This document shows, piece by piece, positions 1 to 4,953 of a stretch of 5,072 bases of DNA. A program made the position numbers and the translations under genes. Origin of the DNA: Minisyncoccota bacterium (GTDB taxonomy: Bacteria; Patescibacteriota; Minisyncoccia; Phycocordibacterales; Phycocordibacteraceae); contig JAQUAU010000057.1 of NCBI GenBank assembly GCA_028687085.1, positions 1-5,072 on the forward strand. The letters run 5' to 3'. A model generated the notes under the pieces. It ran no database searches and was not told the origin of the DNA. It saw only the letters and a program-made list of their open reading frames with translations. Numbering within the stretch: position 1 is the first letter of the stretch; each line of letters opens with the position of its first letter.

Positions 1-2
1 AC

Positions 3-1127
3 TATCACGGAGTGCAGTTCGGCGACACGATCATCACCGCCTCGCCGGTCCCCGCGGAGCCGGCGCGAAAGGTCCGTATCCTTATTATGCCGGGGCACCA
101 GCCGGACAAGGGCGGCACGATTTTTGGCGGTGTGTATGAACGCGAGGTTGTTATGGATATCGCGGAGGCACTCTCCGCACTCTTATTGCAGAACTCGCAT
201 TATGAAGTGTTAATCGCGCGCACGAAGACCGCGTGGAACCCGATATTGCAAACCTACTTTGATACGCATGCGCTCGAGATAGAAACGTTCCAGCAATCTC
301 AGAAGCTCCAGATGGCGGGGTATCTGGCAGACGGGAGTATCGTCCCGGATGCGAACCAGGTGTATCACAACACCGCCTCGCCAAACGCCGCGTTAAAACT
401 CTACGGCATCAATAAGTGGGCGAGCGATAACAACTATGACATCGTCCTGCATCTGCATATCAACGATGAAACGGGACACCGCGCACATGTCGCGGGAAAG
501 GACACCGGATTCTCCGTGTACGTGCCGGACCATCAATACTCGAACGCCGCTGCATCAAAGACGGTCGGCGAAGCGATTGCGGTACGGCTGAACGCGTATC
601 ACGCGACCAGCACGCTCCCGAAAGAAGATCGGGGTGTCGTGGAAGATCAAGAACTTATTGCCGTCGGGTCAAACAACACTGTAAACGGCGCCGCACTTCT
701 CATTGAATACGGCTATATCTACGAGCCGCAGTTTCAGAACGCGTCGGTGCGGCGCGTGGCGCTCGCTGATTACGCATACCAGACATATCTCGGACTTCAG
801 GATTTTTTTCATGATCCGATATCGCCGTCATACGGTTCTATCTCGTTCCCCTATGACTGGACGAAAGTCTCGGTAACCTTGAATGAACGCAATCCCGGCG
901 TCTATGGACTTCAGGCAGCGCTCCATCACCTCGGTTACTATCCACCGACCGGGAAGTCGTTTAGCGAGTGCCCCATTTCAGGCGCGGCCGGCCCCTGCAC
1001 GCGTCGCGCGCTCCAGGCATATCAGCGAGCGCGCGGGGTTGAAGCAACCGGGACGTTCGGCCCTCGAACTGTGGCGGAGCTCTTTCGCGATACCGAACGG
1101 CCGTCTACCGCTGCAGCGTCGTTGTAG
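3..1127 (+). CDS. N-acetylmuramoyl-L-alanine amidase (Amidase_3) with C-terminal peptidoglycan-binding domain, 5' partial
   Basis: Predicted zinc amidase that cuts the bond between N-acetylmuramic acid and L-alanine in peptidoglycan, so it acts in the envelope during wall remodelling or cell separation. Numbering from the GTG at 12, the Amidase_3-type core spans about residues 21-265. Likely zinc and catalytic residues are His29 (MPGHQPDKGG), Glu43 (VYEREV), His149 (LHLHIND) and Glu232 (LLIEYGYIYE). Residues ~293-358 match a PG_binding_1 repeat (NPGVYGLQAALHHLGYY, then ALQAYQRARGV and TGTFGPRTVAELF) and contain Cys320 and Cys329, which could form a disulfide. The frame is open to the left edge (YHG before the GTG). 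The GTG has GGAG directly abutting it, so it is a poor start. The true start, and probably a signal peptide or membrane anchor, lies upstream. The gene ends in tandem TAG TAG. The family call is firm; substrate details are inferred. Confidence 0.9.
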   Translation, partial: YHGVQFGDTIITASPVPAEPARKVRILIMPGHQPDKGGTIFGGVYEREVVMDIAEALSALLLQNSHYEVLIARTKTAWNPILQTYFDTHALEIETFQQSQKLQMAGYLADGSIVPDANQVYHNTASPNAALKLYGINKWASDNNYDIVLHLHINDETGHRAHVAGKDTGFSVYVPDHQYSNAAASKTVGEAIAVRLNAYHATSTLPKEDRGVVEDQELIAVGSNNTVNGAALLIEYGYIYEPQFQNASVRRVALADYAYQTYLGLQDFFHDPISPSYGSISFPYDWTKVSVTLNERNPGVYGLQAALHHLGYYPPTGKSFSECPISGAAGPCTRRALQAYQRARGVEATGTFGPRTVAELFRDTERPSTAAASL

Positions 1128-1137
1128 TAGTATCCAC

Positions 1138-1167
1138 TTCTTGCGGCGGCGCGTACGGTGGTATACT
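1138..1167 (+). promoter_or_regulatory. Predicted extended -10 promoter of the malic enzyme gene
   Basis: TATACT at 1162-1167 is preceded by TG at 1159-1160 with one base between, giving a TGnTATACT extended -10. Possible -35 elements are TTCTTG at 1138-1143 (18-base spacer) or TTGCGG at 1141-1146 (15-base spacer); both are weak. The ATG begins 9 bases after the -10, so the transcript would start at or within about 3 bases of the start codon. No Shine-Dalgarno sequence is present. Prediction from sequence only. Confidence 0.6.
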
Positions 1168-1176
1168 GGCGTCCTT

Positions 1177-2340
1177 ATGGATACAAAAAAGATATTGGCG
1201 GCATTTAAGAAGCAGGGTGCGCGAGTAGAGACAAAGGCACGCGTAAAGCTTGTAAAGAAAAGCGATTTCTCGCTCTGGTACACGCCGGGCGTTGCGGTGG
1301 CGTCATCACACTTGGCGAAGCATCCGGAGGATGCGCGTAAAATGTCGGTGAAGAAAAATAGCGTCGCTGTCGTCTCAGACGGCTCCGCCGTCTTGGGCCT
1401 CGGCAACATCGGCCCCTACGGTGCCTTGCCGGTAATGGAAGGGAAGGCGCTCATTTTCAAAGAGAAGGGAAATGTGGACGCATGGCCGATTGTGCTCGAC
1501 CTCTCTTCGCTAAAACTGCGGAAGGCAAGCATGCAGGAGGAGATTGATTTCATCGTGGAAACGGTAAAGGCTATCGCGCCGGCCTTTGGCGGCATCAATC
1601 TCGAGGATATCGCGGCACCCAAGTGCTTCGAGATCGAAAAGCGGCTCATCGAGGAGCTCGATATCCCGGTTATGCACGACGACCAGCACGGCACCGCGAT
1701 TGTGGTCTTGGCCGGGCTCACAAATGCCGCGAAGGTGGTGAAGAAAGATATGAAGAAGCTGAAGGTGGTGATAAGCGGCGCCGGTGCGGCCGGCACAGCG
1801 GTAGCGAAGCTCCTTGTCGCGGCTGGCGTAAAGGATATCGTCTTACTCGACCGTGCGGGGACTATCTATGCGGGACGTCCTGAACTGAACGAGAATAAAA
1901 AAGAACTCGCGAAGCTCACGAATCCGCGGCGGGTGGTGGGCGATCTCGCCGATGCGATGAAGGGTAGTGATGTCTTTATCGGCGTCTCGGGCAAGGGTCT
2001 GCTGCATGCGGATCATGTGGCGAGCATGGCACCGAGAGCAATCGTCTTCGCGATGGCGAACCCTGAGCCGGAGATTCTGCCGAGCGAGGCGAAGAAGGCC
2101 GGCGCGATGGTGATTGCGACCGGCCGGAGCGACTTCCCAAATCAGATCAACAATTCGCTCGTATTCCCGGGCATCTTTCGTGGTGCCCTCGATAAGGGGG
2201 TAAAGAAGATAACGCAAGAAACAAAACTTCGCGCCGCTCGCGCTCTCGCGGCCCTCGTCGCCAAGCCCTCGGCAGAGAAGATTATCCCCGATATGCTCGA
2301 CCCGCGCGTGGTAAGGACGATTGCGCGCTCCGTAAAGTAG
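1177..2340 (+). CDS. NAD-dependent malic enzyme (oxaloacetate-decarboxylating type)
   Basis: Cytoplasmic enzyme converting malate to pyruvate and CO2 with reduction of NAD(P), linking C4 acids to pyruvate metabolism. The 387 residues match the short bacterial form without a phosphotransacetylase tail. The N-terminal malic domain has YTPGVA (35-40, catalytic Tyr35), GNIGP and PVMEGKA (general-base Lys90), NLEDIAAP (metal ligands Glu143 and Asp144) and HDDQHGTAIV (167-176, further acidic ligands). The NAD domain has GAGAAG (201-206), with Asp225 at the end of the next strand (VLLDRAG), which favours NAD over NADP. ANPEPEI and TGRSDFPNQINN follow. The frame is open 98 codons further upstream, but that stretch overlaps the amidase gene and reads as an out-of-frame shadow. 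The first methionine of the family alignment is the ATG at 1177. No terminator is seen between it and the amidase gene 49 bases upstream. Confidence 0.96.
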   Translation: MDTKKILAAFKKQGARVETKARVKLVKKSDFSLWYTPGVAVASSHLAKHPEDARKMSVKKNSVAVVSDGSAVLGLGNIGPYGALPVMEGKALIFKEKGNVDAWPIVLDLSSLKLRKASMQEEIDFIVETVKAIAPAFGGINLEDIAAPKCFEIEKRLIEELDIPVMHDDQHGTAIVVLAGLTNAAKVVKKDMKKLKVVISGAGAAGTAVAKLLVAAGVKDIVLLDRAGTIYAGRPELNENKKELAKLTNPRRVVGDLADAMKGSDVFIGVSGKGLLHADHVASMAPRAIVFAMANPEPEILPSEAKKAGAMVIATGRSDFPNQINNSLVFPGIFRGALDKGVKKITQETKLRAARALAALVAKPSAEKIIPDMLDPRVVRTIARSVK

Positions 2341-2349
2341 CCTTATCAT
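2321..2349 (+). promoter_or_regulatory. Predicted leaderless promoter of lemA inside the malic enzyme 3' end
   Basis: TTGCGC at 2321-2326, a 17-base spacer, and TATCAT at 2344-2349, followed by exactly 6 bases and then the lemA ATG. A start about 7 bases past the -10 would fall on the A of the ATG. There is no extended TGn here and no Shine-Dalgarno sequence. Both hexamers are imperfect, and lemA could also be reached by read-through from the malic enzyme, which has no terminator. Confidence 0.5.
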
Positions 2350-2355
2350 TCAGCT

Positions 2356-2922
2356 ATGAACACCACAACCATCATTCTCATCGTGCTCGCCGTCGTCGTG
2401 CTCTGGGCGATATTCGCGTACAACCGCTTTATTACGCTCGTTAATCAGGCAAAGGAGGCCTGGGCCGATATCGCGGTGCAGCTGAAGCGCCGGTATGACC
2501 TGATCCCGAACTTGGTCGAAACGGTGAAGGGCTATGCCGCACATGAGTCGAGCGCCTTTGAGAACGTGACTCGGGCGCGCGCCGCCGCGATGGGTGCGAG
2601 CAGCGGGAGTCATGCTGAACAAGCGCAGGCTGAGAATCAGCTCACGGGCGCTCTGAAGTCGCTCTTCGCCGTCTCTGAAGCGTATCCGGATCTCAAGGCG
2701 AATCAGAACTTCCTCCAGCTCCAGAAGGAGCTCGGCGATACTGAGGATAAGATTCAGGCTTCGCGTCGCTTCTACAATACGACGGTGATGACGCTCAATA
2801 CCGCACTCCAATCATTCCCGGGCAATGTTATTGCAGGGAGCTTCAGCTTCAAGGCGATGGACCTCTTCGAGCTCGGCGCCGACGAACAGGCGGCAAAGCA
2901 GCCGGTCGGCGTGCAGTTCTAA
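2356..2922 (+). CDS. lemA: LemA family membrane protein
   Basis: 188-residue LemA-family protein, the usual length. One N-terminal membrane helix lies at about residues 5-22, followed by a soluble, mostly helical domain probably outside the membrane. Family signatures are VNQAKEAWADI (29-39), QLKRRYDLIPNLVETVKGY (42-60), AYPDLKANQNFLQLQ (109-123), the ARRFYN-like SRRFYN (136-141) and FPGNVIAG (154-161). Biochemical function is not established. Genomes often pair it with an M48 protease of the HtpX type, and a role in envelope maintenance is commonly inferred. Here the htpX gene follows only after an intervening gene. The ATG lies 15 bases after the malic enzyme stop, has no ribosome binding site and sits just after a -10-like box. 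Leucine codons are strongly CTC (14 of 18). Confidence 0.96.
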   Translation: MNTTTIILIVLAVVVLWAIFAYNRFITLVNQAKEAWADIAVQLKRRYDLIPNLVETVKGYAAHESSAFENVTRARAAAMGASSGSHAEQAQAENQLTGALKSLFAVSEAYPDLKANQNFLQLQKELGDTEDKIQASRRFYNTTVMTLNTALQSFPGNVIAGSFSFKAMDLFELGADEQAAKQPVGVQF

Positions 2923-2934
2923 AAAACATAGTAG

Positions 2935-2976
2935 AAGAGCCGCGGCACACTTGTGTGCCGCGGCTCTTGACTTTTT
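2935..2976 (+). terminator. Strong intrinsic terminator after lemA
   Basis: Perfect inverted repeat with arms 2935-2950 and 2953-2968 (core GCCGCGGC), effectively a 15-bp stem with a CTTG loop, followed by GAC and five T residues (2972-2976). An A6 run at 2923-2928 on the upstream side could let it work for the minus strand as well. The last bases of its 3' arm are reused in the -35 box of the next promoter. Confidence 0.93.
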
Positions 2977-2995
2977 AATCGCACTGTGCTAACAT
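2967..2995 (+). promoter_or_regulatory. Predicted promoter of the secreted-protein gene
   Basis: TTGACT at 2967-2972 (5 of 6 to consensus), a 17-base spacer, then TAACAT at 2990-2995 (4 of 6) with TG at 2987-2988, an extended -10. It is the best -35 in the window and overlaps the right end of the lemA terminator. Predicted transcription start is near 3002, leaving a leader of about 58 bases. An alternative -10, TATAAG at 2995-3000, would have a 22-base spacer and is less likely. Confidence 0.65.
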
Positions 2996-3006
2996 ATAAG
3001 CTGTTT

Positions 3007-3037
3007 CAAAAACCACGGAGCTGGGCTCCACTTTTTG
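3007..3037 (+). promoter_or_regulatory. Leader hairpin with T-tract, possible attenuator
   Basis: In the leader, GGAGC (3017-3021) pairs with GCTCC (3025-3029) around a TGG loop. Outside a small internal loop, CAAAAA (3007-3012) can pair with TTTTTG (3032-3037). The inner stem followed by five T residues resembles a weak intrinsic terminator or attenuator. It could equally be a 5' stabilising stem. It lies upstream of, and does not cover, the ribosome binding site. I recognise no known riboswitch. Confidence 0.4.
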
Positions 3038-3047
3038 CTGTCCTTTC

Positions 3048-3053
3048 AAGGAG
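3048..3053 (+). promoter_or_regulatory. Canonical ribosome binding site AAGGAG
   Basis: AAGGAG lies 6 bases before the GTG at 3060, ideal spacing, and decides this start over the ATG at 3069 (15 bases away). It is the only convincing Shine-Dalgarno sequence in the window; malic enzyme, lemA and htpX have none. Confidence 0.85.
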
Positions 3054-3059
3054 ACTATA

Positions 3060-3845
3060 GTGAAAAAAATGAGTCGTGTGATCGGCATTCTGCTGTTCTC
3101 ATTGCAGAGTATCTTTCCGGCTGTAGCGCAGACGGTGACACCGCCGCAAACGCCGCCCGGGGTGATAGCGGTTCAACAATCGGTGCAGGCAGGATTCAAC
3201 CTGCTGGTAAACCGATTTGCGTTCGCACTCGACGTCGCGAACACCTTCGGTTCTCGCGATTATCCGAACGACGCGACATGGACCACTCAAACCATCTGGG
3301 TGTGGAATACGGCCTCGTCCAACTGGGAATTCTGGTCTCCGCAGCTTACGTTGGAGGAAAACGCCAACTACGCACAGGAACACGGCTACGGCATGGCGAC
3401 GGTCATTAACCCGGGACAGGGCTACTGGCTCAACAGCGCCTACAACACGTCATTACCCCGGATCGTCGGGGAGGAATTCCAGATGACGCCGGAGAAATTC
3501 TCGAGTCTCCCGGACGGATGGAACATCGTCGGCGTGAGCGGCACTCCCTCGCAGTTCAACAGGGCAGTCGACTTTTCCTCGGGAACATCGTGCGTCGTCC
3601 CGACCGGAAATTTCGAAACCCTGTGGGCTTGGGAGCCGGGCACATCGAAATGGATATTCTATGCGCCGAAGCTGGAGGCAATGGGCGGTACGGTCGCTGC
3701 CGATTTTGCGACGGCACACGGCTACCTGGACGGGACGTGGTGGTGGCTGCAGTTCGTGGGGGCCTGGGCCAACAAGATAAAGTTTTCCCAGGTGCCGCCG
3801 ACGCCAGGAACGACGCAGAACATCTGTCTCGGTACGAAAGGCTAG
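3060..3845 (+). CDS. Secreted Trp-rich protein with two tandem repeat domains, function unknown
   Basis: I do not recognise a named family. The 261-residue product begins with a clear signal peptide: basic MKKMSR, a hydrophobic stretch at about 7-20, and an AVA-Q cleavage site after residue 23. A Pro/Thr-rich linker (25-34) follows. Two related domains come next. Repeat 1 (about 45-126) has TIWVWN (78-83), WEFWSPQL, HGY (108-110) and GQGYWLN. Repeat 2 (about 153-238) has GWNIVGV, TLWAWE (187-192), WIFYAPKL, HGY (220-222) and WWWLQ. There are 14 Trp residues, about 5%. The layout resembles GWNL...VWKW...G.GFWVN repeats that I recall from exported proteobacterial proteins; this is a weak memory, not a search result. 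No catalytic motif is visible, and a binding or surface role is only a guess. The gene has its own promoter, leader and flanking terminators, and CTG-rich leucine codons (8 CTG, 4 CTC of 16), unlike its neighbours. It may have been acquired. Confidence 0.85.
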   Translation: MKKMSRVIGILLFSLQSIFPAVAQTVTPPQTPPGVIAVQQSVQAGFNLLVNRFAFALDVANTFGSRDYPNDATWTTQTIWVWNTASSNWEFWSPQLTLEENANYAQEHGYGMATVINPGQGYWLNSAYNTSLPRIVGEEFQMTPEKFSSLPDGWNIVGVSGTPSQFNRAVDFSSGTSCVVPTGNFETLWAWEPGTSKWIFYAPKLEAMGGTVAADFATAHGYLDGTWWWLQFVGAWANKIKFSQVPPTPGTTQNICLGTKG

Positions 3846-3874
3846 ACGAGTTTTTCATCTCGCTTTTCACTCAT

Positions 3875-3911
3875 CGGCGCAAGGGTACCCCCCCTTGCGC
3901 CGTTTCTTTTT
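3875..3911 (+). terminator. Intrinsic terminator after the secreted-protein gene
   Basis: Perfect 11-bp stem, CGGCGCAAGGG (3875-3885) with CCCTTGCGCCG (3892-3902), a 6-base loop TACCCC and the T-rich tail TTTCTTTTT (3903-3911). It closes the transcription unit 29 bases after the stop and insulates htpX from it. Confidence 0.93.
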
Positions 3912-3926
3912 ATACAACCGATTTTG

Positions 3927-3935
3927 TGTTTTACT
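3927..3935 (+). promoter_or_regulatory. Candidate extended -10 of htpX, leaderless type
   Basis: TTTACT at 3930-3935 is preceded by TG at 3927-3928 with one base between. It ends 6 bases before the htpX ATG, the same distance as at lemA. No convincing -35 is seen 17 bases upstream, where the terminator tail lies. TATACA at 3911-3916 is an alternative -10 that would give a leader of about 19 bases. The terminator just upstream makes a promoter in this gap necessary. Confidence 0.45.
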
Positions 3936-3941
3936 TGCGGT

Positions 3942-4838
3942 ATGGATCTCTACGCACAGCGTTCAAGCAATATTCGCCGGACGTGGGCGCTCATCCTCGG
4001 CTTTTTAGTCGTGGTTATCGCGGTGGGGTATGCGGTTTCGTATTACTATGGGAACCCGCTCATTCTCTATGGGGCGATCTTTGTTGCCTTCGCGACCAAC
4101 TTCTATGCCTACTGGGAGTCCGACAAACTCGTGCTCTCGATGAGTCATGCGCGGCCAGCCAGCCGTGAAGAATTCTTCGACCTCTACACGGTCACCGAGA
4201 ATCTCGCCATCACGGCGGGGCTACCCAAGCCGAAGCTCTATGTGATCGACGATCCTGCGCCAAACGCCTTTGCGACCGGCCGCGATGAGGCGCACGCCGT
4301 CGTCTGTGCGACGACGGGATTGCTCGCTCTACTCACGCGGAGCGAGCTCGAGGGCGTTATCGCGCACGAACTCTCGCACATCAAGAACCGCGACATACTC
4401 TTGATGACCGTGGCGGTCGTGCTCGCGGGCTTTATCGCTATCGTGGCGGACATCTTCTTGCGCATGTCATTTCTCGGTGGCGGGCGCACGAGCGACAATA
4501 AGCAGGGGAATGCGATCCTGATGGTTCTCGCTGTCGTGGGCATTATTCTCGCGCCGGTAGCCGCGAAGCTGATCCAGCTCGCCGTCTCGCGCCGGCGCGA
4601 GTTCCTCGCCGATGCCTCAGGCGCGCTCCTTACCCGCTATCCTGAAGGGCTCGCTTCGGCGCTCCAGAAGATAAGCGCGGCGAATCTGCCGATGCAGACC
4701 AAGAGCCATGCGACCGCACATCTCTTTATCGATGAACCTTTCGGAAAGGCAGAGGGAAGTAAGCTCGCATGGCTCGAGAATATGTTCGCCACGCATCCGC
4801 CGATCGAAGAGCGCGTGAAGGCGCTGCTTGGAAAATAG
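3942..4838 (+). CDS. htpX: HtpX-like M48 family membrane zinc metalloprotease
   Basis: Integral membrane metalloprotease expected to degrade misfolded or damaged membrane proteins. The 298 residues match HtpX length. Four predicted membrane helices lie at about 15-33, 38-56, 153-175 and 190-212. The zinc site is AHELSHIKNRD (141-151), HExxH with His142, Glu143 and His146. The third ligand is probably Glu220 in RRREFLADASG (217-227). The C-terminal THPP motif (284-287), before IEERVKAL, is typical of the family. Also typical are PNAFATG (107-113) and the R.A...F preceding it. The start at ATG 3942 gives the usual short cytoplasmic N-terminus; a TTG at 3924 would add only six atypical residues. 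There is no ribosome binding site. HtpX is commonly next to lemA; here an unrelated-looking unit separates them. Leucine codons are strongly CTC (27 of 39). Confidence 0.96.
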   Translation: MDLYAQRSSNIRRTWALILGFLVVVIAVGYAVSYYYGNPLILYGAIFVAFATNFYAYWESDKLVLSMSHARPASREEFFDLYTVTENLAITAGLPKPKLYVIDDPAPNAFATGRDEAHAVVCATTGLLALLTRSELEGVIAHELSHIKNRDILLMTVAVVLAGFIAIVADIFLRMSFLGGGRTSDNKQGNAILMVLAVVGIILAPVAAKLIQLAVSRRREFLADASGALLTRYPEGLASALQKISAANLPMQTKSHATAHLFIDEPFGKAEGSKLAWLENMFATHPPIEERVKALLGK

Positions 4839-4857
4839 TAAGTTTTTCTGTTATAAC
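4828..4857 (+). promoter_or_regulatory. Predicted promoter of tRNA-Ser
   Basis: TATAAC at 4852-4857 (5 of 6), with TG at 4849-4850, gives an extended -10. A possible -35, TTGGAA at 4828-4833, lies inside the end of htpX with an 18-base spacer. Transcription would start near 4864, only about 4-5 bases before the mature tRNA. Confidence 0.6.
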
Positions 4858-4868
4858 GAAATACACAC

Positions 4869-4953
4869 GGAGACGTCGCATAGCGGTCTAGTGCGCACGC
4901 TTGGAAAGCGTGTGAGGGGCAACCCTCCGAGAGTTCGAATCTCTCCGTCTCCG
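4869..4953 (+). tRNA. tRNA-Ser (anticodon GGA)
   Basis: Full class II cloverleaf. Acceptor GGAGACG (4869-4875) pairs with CGTCTCC (4946-4952), and the discriminator is G at 4953, as expected for serine. The D stem is GCA/TGC. The anticodon stem CACGC/GCGTG encloses loop TTGGAAA, with anticodon GGA at 4903-4905 reading UCC and UCU. The long variable arm GAGGG-GCAA-CCCTC (4914-4927) is the class II hallmark of Ser. The T stem GAGAG/CTCTC encloses TTCGAAT. CCA is not encoded (CTG follows), so it must be added after transcription. Confidence 0.97.

Noticed and set aside
1109..1118. Palindrome CGCTGCAGCG near the amidase stop
   Set aside because: It lies inside coding sequence, has no loop or T-tract, and a single 10-base palindrome in GC-rich DNA is expected by chance.
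883..1176. A 98-codon in-frame extension upstream of the malic enzyme
   Set aside because: It overlaps the amidase C-terminal domain in another frame, is Arg/Ser/Pro-rich like a shadow translation, and malic enzyme homology begins at the ATG at 1177.
978..1409. Minus-strand open frame opposite the amidase and malic enzyme
   Set aside because: It runs antisense to two genes with clear family motifs and has no recognisable domain. The other minus-strand frames over the genes were rejected for the same reason.
3847..3862. CGAG/CTCG hairpin followed by TTTT just after the secreted-protein stop
   Set aside because: It has only 4 bp with an 8-base loop. The 11-bp stem at 3875-3902 is the real terminator.
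3518..4168. Long plus-strand frame spanning the secreted-protein gene end and the htpX start
   Set aside because: It crosses a strong terminator and overlaps two better-supported genes out of frame; its sequence shows no domain.
4869..4953. Minus-strand peptide GDGEIRTLGGLPLTRFPSV across the tRNA
   Set aside because: This is the familiar false translation of antisense tRNA-Ser, not a protein.
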